Shown: positions 47,917 through 56,734, numbered from the stretch's first letter. The stretch is DNA of 64,000 bases from Trichomonas vaginalis G3 (GCF_026262505.1 NC_067206.1:40065660-40129659); one strand, 5' to 3'. Notes: generated by a model not told the origin, from the letters alone. Numbers and translations: made by a program.

Positions 47917-48472
47917 GCGGGTCCACTATAAAGAAAACATTTTCCTTGTCTTTATATTTTTCATACAACTCTGTCCAATGACATCTCACAAACTCTATAC
48001 CCTCAATATATTTTTCTATGTCCTCTTTGAAAACATTTGTATAGTTAAGATATAAAACTTTTGACATAAGTGTTTCAATGTCATGAACTCTTATAGCACC
48101 ACTATATAATAGTCTAGCAGATATACTATCCCAGTCTATATATTCTGCTTTTTTCAAAACCTCTCTCACAATATTTTTGTTATCTAATGGTATACGTTCC
48201 ATCTTACCTATAGGTATCTTTTCTTTTAACTCTTTCAATATATTGTTTGTGTCTGGAATATGTTTGAGACGGTCCATATAGTTGTCGAAGTCATTGCATA
48301 TAATCTTTGAGTCTGGGAATATTGTATGACATAAATGGGATATATAGAAACTTCCACCGAACAAATCTACAAATGTTAGACCATTCGGTAGTTTCTTAAG
48401 TTCTCTCAATATAATATCTTTACATCTACTCTTATTTCCAAAGAACGGTAACGGCGGTTTTGTAAAATTCAT
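47917..48472 (-). pseudogene. Dam-like adenine methyltransferase of B, 5' part
   Basis: The minus-strand frame starts at 48472 (MNFTKPPLPFFGNKSR). It has the D12-class opening P-F-x-G-x-K and the AdoMet-binding motif FVDLFGGSFYISH near residues 34-46, then FPDSKIICNDFDNYMDRLKHI. It runs into the A2 terminus near VFFIVDP, before the catalytic DPP(Y/F) region is complete. The rest is at 25826-26093. Enzymes of this class methylate adenine N6 in short DNA sites. A close homologue is in element C at 63560. Confidence 0.8.
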
Positions 48473-48479
48473 TTATATA

Positions 48480-48718
48480 TAATAATAAAAATGTTTTCAC
48501 CCGAAAAGTGATAGAAAAGTGACAAAACATGAAAACATATATAATTAGTGAAAAGCGACATAAAAGTGACATTTTAAAAAGTGACACTATTAATATGATG
48601 TAAATAACAACGGTTTTGGTTTTGTCACCGGCTGGTCGGCTGGGGTTCGGTCCTCCTCTTGGGTCTTGGGCAAAATTTCTTATGGGCTAGAGGGCGCAAC
48701 GCGCCTGGAAGCCCCACT
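48480..48718. repeat. Probable right terminus of element B
   Basis: After the methyltransferase start come five AAAGTGAYA-type units (48,500-48,590), also found at C's left end. A G+C-rich stretch follows, then the hairpin GGGCTAGAGGGCGC / GCGCCTGGAAGCCC, ending CCCCACT at 48718. Read inward this gives AGTGGGGC, and Polinton termini usually begin AG. The other TIR is not in the window, so the end is a best guess; a later end, up to about 49,040, is possible. Confidence 0.45.
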
Positions 48719-49379
48719 TACCTGACCTAATAGCCTCTCAATTGGATTAAAATATACTACTATTGAAATATATTTATAATATTCATCAATATTTAATTCG
48801 ACGATTATTGGGGATTGGGATTGATCCCAGCCCACCTCTCAATTCCATTCAAAATTTGAATATGGGCTGGGCTGGGATTATCCCTAATAATCGTTATCGT
48901 TTATCTTCAAATGGCAATAATAGCTAAAAGATATAAATAGATATACTATGTGTTAAAATTAATATACCTCTCCCAATCATTGAAAAAAAAAACTTGGGCT
49001 AAAAATGTCACTTTTGGGCCGCCCAGGGCTAAATTTTTTTCGTTTTACATCCTTATTTATTCTGATTTTGGATTTTTTGAAATTTTTTTAGAAATTAGAT
49101 GCATCGTAATAACTATGTATATATCATGAGATGATGAAATGAAAGCGATTTTTAAATAAATTCCAAAAAGAATTGTATTCAACATATATTGAAATCAAAA
49201 TTAGTATGAGATTTGAATAGATAATGAAATTTAATTTGTAAAATAGAAAAACTACAAAATGTTAATAGAAGAGTGGTTTGATTAGATTTGGTTTTAGATC
49301 TATCGATTAAAATCACGAGATTTAATAACAATGGATAAATATAATATTAAATATTTAGGAAAATAAAAATAAATGGAAT
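48719..49379. other. Host AT-rich intergenic stretch with a 92-bp inverted repeat
   Basis: No gene is seen. Positions 48802-48893 form a long inverted repeat: CGATTATTGGGGAT and ATCCCAGCCCA on the left pair with TGGGCTGGG and ATCCCTAATAATCG on the right, around an AT-rich loop. CTCTCAATT occurs twice nearby. At about 48,995-49,020 there is another TGGGCT...GTCACTTTTGGGC stretch. This could be a small MITE-like repeat or a leftover terminus. Confidence 0.5.
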
Positions 49380-49461
49380 GGTACTATGGCCGAGTGGTCT
49401 AAGGCGATGGATTTAAGCCCCATTACCGCGAGGTGCCTGGGTTCGAACCCCAGTGGTACCA
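49380..49461 (+). tRNA. tRNA-Leu(UAA)
   Basis: The 82-nt sequence folds as a class II tRNA. Acceptor GGTACTA pairs with TGGTACC (one G-T). The D arm is GGCCGAGTGGTCTAAGGC. The anticodon loop TTTAAGC gives anticodon TAA. A short variable arm (ACC-GCGA-GGT) and the T arm CTGGG-TTCGAAC-CCCAG follow, with discriminator A. A TTTTTT run downstream fits a Pol III terminator. It contains A and B box sequences (TGGCCGAGTGG and GGTTCGAACCC). No intron is seen. Confidence 0.95.
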
Positions 49462-49589
49462 TTTTTTCCTTTTTCTCCTGAAATTAAAAAGATTTCCCTC
49501 TAGGATTAACACCAAATCACTGTCATTTTTGTTGTTTGCATTGAATAACTATCTTTATCAAATCAAATTCAAAATTTTTATATTCATCA

Positions 49590-51326
49590 ATGATTTTGTT
49601 TTTTCTTGGGCTTTCTTTTTCTAGGACCTTCTACATTTTTTCAAACGCTCCAGAAAATCAAAGTCTATGCACAATGATTGAACCTTGCCATATTTCTTCT
49701 ATATTTTCAAATCTTTCGGAGAAAGATAAAATCATAATAACGTCAGATTCGCTCAATGATCAAGAAACAGATATTCTGTTTAGTAAAATTATATCTCAGC
49801 CGCTTTCATTACAAGTTTTGGGATCCAATACAAAATTATCACCAAAATCTCTTGGCAAAACTTATAATATTCAAGTTTTTGGACAAATAACAATGTCTAA
49901 TTTCATATTCGATAGTATTAAGATTCATTTTGATCTCACTACATGTGCACTTTTACTTAATAATTCAATAATCAAAAACATTTCCTTTGAAACAAAGAAA
50001 TCATTTGTAACAGCAACTTCATCACAATTATGTATATTGAATTCTCTCATAATTTCTAATCATAACATGAATATTTGTTTGTTAAATTCCCATTTAGACC
50101 TTATTAATTCTGCAATCCGAGACATTGTTACTCCTGGATCATTTCTATCGTTTTATAATTCAACAGCTACTATTTACAATTCCTCTCTCTATGAATTCTT
50201 CGGAAATCATTTTATTGAAGCTGCTGACTCAGAAATTACAACGTTTTGTTTATATGCTAAAGATATTCATACAGAAAAAGAGCTTATTTCTATCACAAAT
50301 TCATTTTTCACTTCTTCTTATTCTCAATTCATAACTTTGCTCTCTGAAAGCAACATTTCTCTTCTCTCTTCGAATATGAGCATGATAGAAATAAACAATT
50401 CTATTATTACTGGTCTGATTTCCAGAGTTCCAACATCCGTCTCAATGTTTTGTCTGGATTCTAGTATCATATGCTGTAACATTACATTTACAAACCTTGG
50501 GCAATCAATATTTCTACTAGCTCGTTCTGTTCTTATATGTTTTCAATCTCATATCACCAAAAATTATATTCTTTATAAAAGTGACATTCCTTTGGCATTT
50601 ATCCATCTTGTTATGGAATCAGAAGCGATATTTATATCTTCTTATATAGAAATGAATGATAATACTTATGGTTTATTTTCTGCAACGGATTCTTCTCTTA
50701 AATTAAGCGAAATATACATCGGACAGAATCAAGCCATGCATGGATCGTGCATATTTGGTTTTAATTCATCAATATTATTGATTGATTCCAAAATTGAATG
50801 TTGCTATTCCTCAGGAAATGGTGGAGCGATTTATGTGTATGATGGAAATATTTCCTTGCTCAATATAATATTCTTTTCAAACTCTGCACAGCTCGGCGGC
50901 GACATCTACTTGACTGGAAAATTTAATGCAACTTTGGATCACATAAAGTCTTCAAAATCTATGGCTTATATAATTGGAAAGTGCATCTATGCGGATGGAA
51001 CAGGTATAATTACTGTAAATAGGTCTCAATTTAATTACCATATTGAAGAAGAAGCAATTTATTGCGAAGATGGGGTAAATATTACATTTGATAATAATAG
51101 AAAACCCCTTCTCCGACAAAATGCAACAAGAAATATAAATGTAATTAAATACCAACAAAAAGTGAAGGTAAAGAAAGAAACTCATTATATATTGTTTGTA
51201 ATGCTATCCTTTGTAACAATCGTTGTTGTTCTGGTTGCTGTTTATGCAAATAGGGCAATGAAGAGAGGGAAGGTCGAACAAATCCTACATGAATTGGGAA
51301 AAGCTAATGATACTAAGTTTAAATGA
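49590..51326 (+). CDS. Pmp-like beta-helix surface protein (host)
   Basis: A 578-residue type I membrane protein. A hydrophobic N-terminus (MILFFLGLSFSRTFYIF) acts as signal peptide. A long Ser/Ile/Asn-rich beta-helix-like ectodomain has Pmp-type repeats near the end (GNGGAIYVYDG and FFSNSAQLGGDIYL, the GGAI and FxxN signatures) and many N-glycosylation sites. One transmembrane helix lies at about 531-554 (ILFVMLSFVTIVVVLVAV), then a 24-residue basic tail. T. vaginalis has a family of such Chlamydia-Pmp-like proteins thought to sit on the surface. The start agrees with a short leader containing TCATT/TCACT Inr-like sites within 75 bp. Confidence 0.85.
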   Translation: MILFFLGLSFSRTFYIFSNAPENQSLCTMIEPCHISSIFSNLSEKDKIIITSDSLNDQETDILFSKIISQPLSLQVLGSNTKLSPKSLGKTYNIQVFGQITMSNFIFDSIKIHFDLTTCALLLNNSIIKNISFETKKSFVTATSSQLCILNSLIISNHNMNICLLNSHLDLINSAIRDIVTPGSFLSFYNSTATIYNSSLYEFFGNHFIEAADSEITTFCLYAKDIHTEKELISITNSFFTSSYSQFITLLSESNISLLSSNMSMIEINNSIITGLISRVPTSVSMFCLDSSIICCNITFTNLGQSIFLLARSVLICFQSHITKNYILYKSDIPLAFIHLVMESEAIFISSYIEMNDNTYGLFSATDSSLKLSEIYIGQNQAMHGSCIFGFNSSILLIDSKIECCYSSGNGGAIYVYDGNISLLNIIFFSNSAQLGGDIYLTGKFNATLDHIKSSKSMAYIIGKCIYADGTGIITVNRSQFNYHIEEEAIYCEDGVNITFDNNRKPLLRQNATRNINVIKYQQKVKVKKETHYILFVMLSFVTIVVVLVAVYANRAMKRGKVEQILHELGKANDTKFK

Positions 51327-51554
51327 AGAAATATATTTAAGTTTATTGTAATTTTCATGATCTTCCAATTTTAGTCGGTATAAAACGTTCTTGTTTGATA
51401 TTAGTAAAATATTGTTGTTTATATTATTATGCAATCGATTACTATTTTCTTTCATTCCATATTTGCTCAATATTTTTTTTAGAAGCTATAAATAAGCTTC
51501 TTAAGATGATATACTTCTGGGATTCATTAATTTTATACTTAAAGAGTTCAATTC

Positions 51555-51562
51555 ATTATTAT
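51555..51562 (+). promoter_or_regulatory. Inr-like element TCATTATT
   Basis: TCATTATT lies about 25 bp before the ATG at 51579. It fits the T. vaginalis initiator TCA(+1)(C/T)(A/T), which usually sits within about 20-30 bp of the start codon. Confidence 0.5.
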
Positions 51563-51578
51563 TTTTCTTGAAGTAAAA

Positions 51579-52064
51579 ATGAATACTCGACAAGGAATCC
51601 ATCCTAACTTGGACCCAAACGGAACCATTCTGAAAAAAGTTAGAAGAAATTCAGATACAGGTCCAAAAGCTCCCATAAATCCACATTCGAAAGTTCTTAA
51701 ATTTAAAAAAGCAAAGGGCGAGCCAGCGAACCAACAAACACTCTTTCAAGTTATAAACAAATTCAGAATAGAGTTTGGACAAGAACCAATTCAACTTGAT
51801 AATAGATTATCTGAATACGTTACTAAATTAATTAATAGCAATGACACCAATATATCGCTAGAAAACATTTTTGTTGTTCAGAGTGGTCATTTTGTATACG
51901 ACTTTAATGACGAATCTCCTTTACAATTAATCAGAAATTGGATTAAGGAACAAGATTTTATCGAAGTTTTAATGGCTCCAGCGACTATAGGATATTTAGA
52001 TATAGTTCGGCTCGATGATCAATCTAGAAAGATCATTTTTATTTATGCTTATTTGTATTTGTAA
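51579..52064 (+). CDS. Small CAP-superfamily-like protein (host, tentative)
   Basis: A 161-residue protein. Residues 1-45 are basic and disordered (RRNSDTGPKAPINPHSK). From about residue 55, LFQVINKFRIEFGQEPIQLDNRLSEYVTKLI resembles the opening helix of CAP/SCP domains (n..R...g..pl..d..L..ya). The end RKIIFIYAYLYL is strand-like as in CAP. The usual catalytic-type His/Glu set is not clearly present, and there is no signal peptide. It is therefore a weak CAP-like assignment, and the protein may simply be a hypothetical of unknown fold. Confidence 0.5.
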   Translation: MNTRQGIHPNLDPNGTILKKVRRNSDTGPKAPINPHSKVLKFKKAKGEPANQQTLFQVINKFRIEFGQEPIQLDNRLSEYVTKLINSNDTNISLENIFVVQSGHFVYDFNDESPLQLIRNWIKEQDFIEVLMAPATIGYLDIVRLDDQSRKIIFIYAYLYL

Positions 52065-52506
52065 ATGTTTATTTAATAAATTGCTAAATTTCTGCAAGCA
52101 TTAAGGATATTTTTGAGAATAACTTATTGAATAATTGAGAAATCTAGATATCTCGATAATTGAATCTTGATAAAAGGCTGAAAACGATAACATTTAACAC
52201 TGTAACAATTTTTTGCTAATCCTTGATCCTTCATAAATTTGTTCAATTTCATGATTTCGATTTGAAAATTAAACTAAAAAAAGGGTAATATATAGTATAG
52301 ACAGTATAGACATATAAAAAAATATGTATGACAAAGTTAAAGTTAAATAATGAATTTGATAAAATTTAAATGTAATTTTGAGAGAATCTAATATGTCGAA
52401 TTAGATTACATTTATTTGCAATAGCTGAAGTCCTTGTGAAAATTTCCTCGAAAATAATGAATGTCAGAGCGAGACGATAAAAGAGGTTTTGGCCGTCCTT
52501 TTGTCT
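52065..52506. other. Host intergenic region upstream of L30e
   Basis: AT-rich, no gene seen. Near its end is CGTCCTTTTGTCT directly before the L30e ATG; CCTTT close to the start is the T. vaginalis M5-type core promoter motif, as I recall it. An upstream ATG at 52460 opens a different frame and is probably outside the transcript, because leaders in this organism are very short. Confidence 0.4.
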
Positions 52507-52845
52507 ATGGGCCGCAAGAAATTAAGCCGCGCTCGCGAATCAATCATCAACTCCCTTTCTCTTGTCACAAAGTCTGGCAAATACCAACTTGGTATCGACA
52601 AGACACTTCAGTCCCTCCGCAATGGCGAGGCTAAGCTTGTTATCTTCGCATCAAACGTTGCCCCAGCTCACCGTTCCCTTATTGAGTACTACGCTATGCT
52701 CTCTGGCTGCGATATCCTCCCATTCGATGGTGACAATGTTGATCTCGGCACAGCTTGTGGTAAATACTTCCGCTCCTCTGTCATCTCTATCATTGATGCT
52801 GGTGAATCCGAAATCCTCAAGATGATCAAGCAGAAGGATGAGTAA
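52507..52845 (+). CDS. RPL30: 60S ribosomal protein L30 (eL30)
   Basis: The ATG at 52507 gives a 112-residue protein, MGRKKLSRARESIINSL..., the normal eL30 length. Family landmarks are LVTKSGKYQLGIDKTLQSLRNGEAKLVIFASN, SLIEYYAMLSGCDI and LGTACGKYFRSSVISIIDAGES, covering the whole L7Ae/L30e fold. The protein is part of the large ribosomal subunit. Codons are rich in C/G at third positions compared with neighbours, as expected for a highly expressed gene. A TTG-started frame 18 bp upstream is not needed. Confidence 0.95.
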   Translation: MGRKKLSRARESIINSLSLVTKSGKYQLGIDKTLQSLRNGEAKLVIFASNVAPAHRSLIEYYAMLSGCDILPFDGDNVDLGTACGKYFRSSVISIIDAGESEILKMIKQKDE

Positions 52846-53343
52846 ATTACTTTTCAATAAAACTCTTCTACTGATTTGTTTACCAATCAACTTTTTTCCC
52901 TCTTAGATATTATGCCTCATTAATGACTGTATGAAAAATAATGTTTTAAATAAGGTATTTTTTGAACAAAAAGATTTTAATATTGTTTTAAGAATAAAAT
53001 CTGCTAAGGGCTATGAATTTTGTTTGTCACACATATTTATTAAATAGTCAGAATCTAAATCAATGATTTTCTATCAATGTTATATATAACAACATTATTT
53101 ACGGAATTTCTTCTGAAAAACATGTGTGAGAGTATCCTCATCAGATTAATGATTAATAAGGTTTCAATTACTTCTATTTAACAAATAATTTAAAATAATA
53201 TAGATAGAAATTCTTTATTTTTAAAAAAAATAACATTAAAGGTAGAACAAATAGAAGAATAGGTTAGATAAGTTTATATATATAATGAGTTCGATCAATT
53301 AAAATAATTGAATTTATCTCTGATAGTGCAATATTGAAATTTC
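52846..53343. other. Host intergenic region, no gene seen
   Basis: About 500 bp of AT-rich sequence lies between the convergent L30e and MFS genes. AATAAA-like stretches occur soon after the L30e stop (CAATAAAACTC), consistent with a polyadenylation site. Nothing else stands out. Confidence 0.5.
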
Positions 53344-54518
53344 TTAGTCCTTCTTTGACTTATTAGATGACTCTGTCTTTGTATTGAAGACAAGACGCAT
53401 AATCTTTTGGCAAATATGGAAGACGTTCAAGAATCTTCTATAAACGAATCTTTCGTAGTATGGGAGTGTTATGCAAACTCCGTAGAGAAGATTAATGAGT
53501 AAGAAATAGATCTGCCTGTTTGTATATCTCATGATAGAAGCAACAAAGAATCCAGTGAGTGATGTGAATGTGCGAACAGAGGAGAGAGCAGTGACACGGA
53601 TGTTTGCCGGGATATTCTCCTTTCTAAGAGTAACCATAACAGGTGTGATAAGGCCATCGAGAAGTCCTAATAAGACTGTTGTTAGGAATTGGAATGCATC
53701 ATTGTCATAGAGAACCCAACCTAAGAAGAAGACAACTGCGTAAGAGATGAGAATAGCTTTGTGGAGGGTATAGTCTGAGAACCACATTTCAAGGAATGTT
53801 GAAACAATTGTTCCGAGTGTTCCCATTGCATTGAATGTTGACATGATAACAGAGAAAGGAAGGTCTTGTTTGATGAAGTTCGTGGCAAGCATAGACTTGA
53901 AGAATCCCATTGAGAAAACATAGACTGTGTCGTAAAGAACCAATGTGACTGTTTGGATTGGTACTTCTATCTTCTCTTGCTTAGCTTCTTCTGTCTTCTT
54001 CTCTGCCTTCTTGCCTGATGTTAACAATGACATGATATATATAATTGGAAGAATAACAACAACATAATAGATGTTAAGGACTGTGTAGGTCTTGTAAACA
54101 CCATACTTGAGAACGGCCTTACTAATGGATGAGGTTGTGATGAGATCAATGCTGAACTGGAAAACCATTCTGTAGTTCATAAGACTGTGTAAGATCAACA
54201 AGCCAGTTGTCGAGGGAGATCTTTGTGAGCATATATGAGAATCCCCAGATAAGTCTGCTGATGTAGGCATAGATTGAATCTTGTAAGAGAAGAATGAGGA
54301 TTGTTGAAGCAAACTTGCAAACGCAGCAGAATGCAAGTGTGAAGCGGGTGCCAAGTCTGTTAAGAGTTGGGGTACATAGGAGAGAACCAATAATAGATGA
54401 AACTTGATAGCAAATATAAATTGTGTTGATTTCATACTTGCCATATCCTTTAAGCTTCATAAATGGTGTGTAGTAAACAGAGCAAATAAGATCAGGGAAA
54501 ATGAGGGCAAAGTAGTAC
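53344..54518 (-). pseudogene. MFS transporter, MFSD5-like (host, damaged)
   Basis: Minus-strand host gene. Frame one (54146-54518) has ILYYFALIFPDLICSVYYTPF, YICYQVSSIIGSLLCTPTLN and YISRLIWGFSYMLTKISLDNW, typical of MFS helices and closest in style to MFSD5/molybdate-anion transporters. Frame two (53344 to about 54175) has the second half, with 6-7 helices (LILPIIYIMSLL, LGWVLYDNDAFQFLTTVLLG). The two frames meet with a frameshift near 54,170-54,180, and the 5' end is cut off by element C at about 54519. The gene should therefore be non-functional. A central Lys/Glu loop lies between the halves. Confidence 0.75.
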
Positions 54519-54735
54519 AGTATACATTGTGCGTCGCCTGTAGCCTACAGCTACAGTCACCGACACAATGAAAAAAGTGACAGAAAACTGACACCATACG
54601 GGCGCGCATATGTACGCATATATGTGTAAAAATAAACGTTCATATGTAAACTAACCTTTATTCACTAGCAGGAGCTTTGTTGTTCGCTTCCATTAAAATG
54701 TAAACTTTACGTGTCAAAAAATTCTGTCACGTAAA
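54519..54735. repeat. Left terminus of element C with hairpin and GTGACA units
   Basis: The outer 55 bases form a hairpin. GAAAAAAGTGACAGAAAACTGACACC follows in parts (AAAAAAGTGACAG, AAACTGACACC), recalling the AAAGTGACA units at B's right end. Then an ATATGTACGCATATATG stretch and an AACGTTCATATG region lead to the first gene's stop. The exact edge may be off by 10-30 bp. Confidence 0.6.
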
Positions 54736-55806
54736 CTATTTATGTTGAGATTGAGTACCAGACTCTAATATAAGTTCAACCATTATATTAGAGTCTTTAG
54801 GAATTTCATATGGTTCTTTTACATAATATTCCTTTTTTTGACCATCAGTTGATTCTTCAACTCTTTTGAATGAAAAGCGCTTATAAAACTCAAACACGAG
54901 TGCATCTTTATAACCAGTGATATCGTAAAATTTTGGTGGCACAAGCTGTTCATTCACATTACATATAAATTGTTTGTTATCATGAGCAATATTACTCAAC
55001 GTTACTAAAGGCTCAAGGAGAGGATTTATTTTTATCTGATAACCGACAAATTTATATGTTGGTTTGCCCTTTCGCTCAAGGATAAACCTGATATTCGCTA
55101 TAGTTATGAAAAGCTCATCAAAGTACTTATATGTTTTTTTATCTTTATCATTTTCGTCAGTGAAATCTGCTATGGTAAAACTATAATATACATGCATTCG
55201 CGAGATATATTTTTTTTCCCATAAGTCTAAAAATTTTGCTTTCGATGGAATTACTTTTTGCGTGAATGTTCTACCATGGTCATCTTCCCAAACAAGCTCT
55301 GGTTTTCTTGATGTTGTGTCTGTTTCAGTGGTTTCTAATAACGCAGTGATGAAATCCAACACATCTCCTAGGGACATGTCATATTTATAATTCAAGGCAT
55401 TTTTTTCTATACTACTGTATGAAGGTAATGTTATGATTGGTGATGTACCTTTTCTTAATACATTCAATTTATTTTCATTTGAATCATAGTAACAATCAAC
55501 AAATTCTCTACTTGCCTCAGTCATTTTTTCCATAAGACCTTCATTCAACTCCTGTGTAGTCATGTTGGGTTTTATGTAATATCTCATGTCAAACCTTTTT
55601 TTCACTGATTTTGATGAATCTGTCATTTCTAATGGAATAGCAAGAAACTCAAAGTCTGGATGCTCAAGACTTATCTTTCTTATCTCAAGAGCTTTTGACG
55701 CAGGATATTCAATGAAGTCTCTCGGTAATTTATATGAGACTGTATTACCACTTATCGTGCCATCATTCATAACATGTTCATAGTATAATCCATCATATTT
55801 AGACAT
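54736..55806 (-). CDS. Probable minor capsid / virion protein (C, intact)
   Basis: The ATG at 55806 (MSKYDGLYYEHVM) is chosen because it matches the start of the A2 homologue (KIYYEHVMM) and leaves an 18-bp divergent gap to the ATPase. The 356-residue frame is open throughout. It contains LPRDFIEYPASKALEIRKI, a beta-rich middle and GYQIKINPLLEPLVTLSNIA...KFYDITGYKDALVFEFYKRF. It is the best-preserved member of this family here. Association with the packaging ATPase and presence in each element point to a capsid component. Confidence 0.65.
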   Translation of the reverse strand: MSKYDGLYYEHVMNDGTISGNTVSYKLPRDFIEYPASKALEIRKISLEHPDFEFLAIPLEMTDSSKSVKKRFDMRYYIKPNMTTQELNEGLMEKMTEASREFVDCYYDSNENKLNVLRKGTSPIITLPSYSSIEKNALNYKYDMSLGDVLDFITALLETTETDTTSRKPELVWEDDHGRTFTQKVIPSKAKFLDLWEKKYISRMHVYYSFTIADFTDENDKDKKTYKYFDELFITIANIRFILERKGKPTYKFVGYQIKINPLLEPLVTLSNIAHDNKQFICNVNEQLVPPKFYDITGYKDALVFEFYKRFSFKRVEESTDGQKKEYYVKEPYEIPKDSNIMVELILESGTQSQHK

Positions 55807-55824
55807 TTTATATGTAACTAAAAG

Positions 55825-56724
55825 ATGGAGAAAGTTATTAATCAAGTAGATAAGATTCTTCATGATGGAGCACGTAAGAATAGTAAAGAACTAAACAATG
55901 CACTCATTATGCCATTTTCTGATGATTATCCATTTTGTACTAATGGTGTTTATTTCTACTGCGGTAAGATGGGTTCAGGTAAGACATATGGTGTTATTCG
56001 TCATATAATGATAACAGACCGCTTCACTAATACTCCATATTATGACTCAATAGTTATCTCAGCAACATCAGGAACAATGGATAAAACAGCGAAGACATTT
56101 ATGAGTCAAGTTAAAGCACCAGTACTGAAAAAGGATGATAAAGAACTTATGCCTTATTTAATGAAGAACGTTAAGATGAAAGCAAAGTATTACGCTATTG
56201 TTGAGTTCGTTCAAAGTAAGTTCGAAAAAATTTCAGAGGAGATGGAACACATCTTAACAAAGCATCAACTAAGGAAACCTGATGGAAAGTTTGAGTATAA
56301 GAAGATTGCAATATATGTTGTAAAGAAGTTGAACAAATATCCTTTCACAAAGTATCCCAGTAATTCTCTATTAGTGTTAGACGATTATGGTGGTCATGAC
56401 TTATTGAATGACCCACGTTCACCATTAGCGAACTTCATCACTAAGGTCAGACATTATAACTATACTGTTGTCATCATGTGTCAAACATGGAGACATATAT
56501 GTTTAAACATTAAGAGACTATGCACTGACTTCGTTATCTTTCAAGGTTATTCTATGAGAGACTTTCAGTCAATGATTGAACAGTCAGGAGCAACAGAAGA
56601 TTGGGAAGAGTTATGGAACAAATACAAAGAGCTACCAACACCTCGTTCATATATGGAAGTTCATATAGTTGCAGGAAAGACGGACTTTAAAGAAGTTAAG
56701 CAACAAAAGATGACATTATTTTAA
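55825..56724 (+). CDS. A32/FtsK-type DNA-packaging ATPase (C)
   Basis: An intact 299-residue frame. Walker A GKMGSGKT lies at residues 47-54, Walker B SLLVLDDYGG near 184-193 and a sensor region TVVIMCQTWRHI near 215. It is highly similar to the A2 protein in order and spacing. It should package element DNA into capsids. It leads a plus-strand series: amphipathic protein 10 bp later, giant protein 20 bp after that. Confidence 0.85.
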   Translation: MEKVINQVDKILHDGARKNSKELNNALIMPFSDDYPFCTNGVYFYCGKMGSGKTYGVIRHIMITDRFTNTPYYDSIVISATSGTMDKTAKTFMSQVKAPVLKKDDKELMPYLMKNVKMKAKYYAIVEFVQSKFEKISEEMEHILTKHQLRKPDGKFEYKKIAIYVVKKLNKYPFTKYPSNSLLVLDDYGGHDLLNDPRSPLANFITKVRHYNYTVVIMCQTWRHICLNIKRLCTDFVIFQGYSMRDFQSMIEQSGATEDWEELWNKYKELPTPRSYMEVHIVAGKTDFKEVKQQKMTLF

Positions 56725-56734
56725 GAAGAAATAA

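Larger units (their letters stand above)
8918..48718. mobile_element. Maverick/Polinton B (older, carries nested A1 and A2)
   Basis: Element B is present as 8918-26093 and 47917 to about 48718, with A2 between them; its left part lies beyond A1, outside the window. Parts visible are a capsid gene end, minor-capsid-like genes, an SF3 helicase, a packaging ATPase, an island of small accessory genes (14.4-18.0 kb), a family B polymerase remnant, an integrase, a tail-fibre-like gene, small virion-like genes and a Dam-like methyltransferase. The right end is placed at about 48718 because a hairpin-bearing sequence ending GCCCCACT resembles the layout of other termini here; the left TIR cannot be checked. 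The element is broken in roughly six to ten genes and is older than A1 and A2. Confidence 0.8.

Noticed and set aside
48685-48716. Bacterial-type terminator hairpin
   Set aside because: No T-run follows and the setting is eukaryotic; it is better read as a Polinton terminal hairpin.
48975-49040. Alternative end of element B
   Set aside because: TGGGCT and GTCACTTTT words occur here, but there is no AG-type tip or clear hairpin as good as that at 48718; kept only as a possibility.
52460-52500. Separate gene from ATG 52460 (Gly/Arg-rich opening)
   Set aside because: The frame soon runs through L30e in the wrong register and has no support; it probably lies outside the short leader.
52489-52506. 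Upstream start for ribosomal protein L30
   Set aside because: It is a TTG codon; the ATG at 52507 gives the normal family length and N-terminus.
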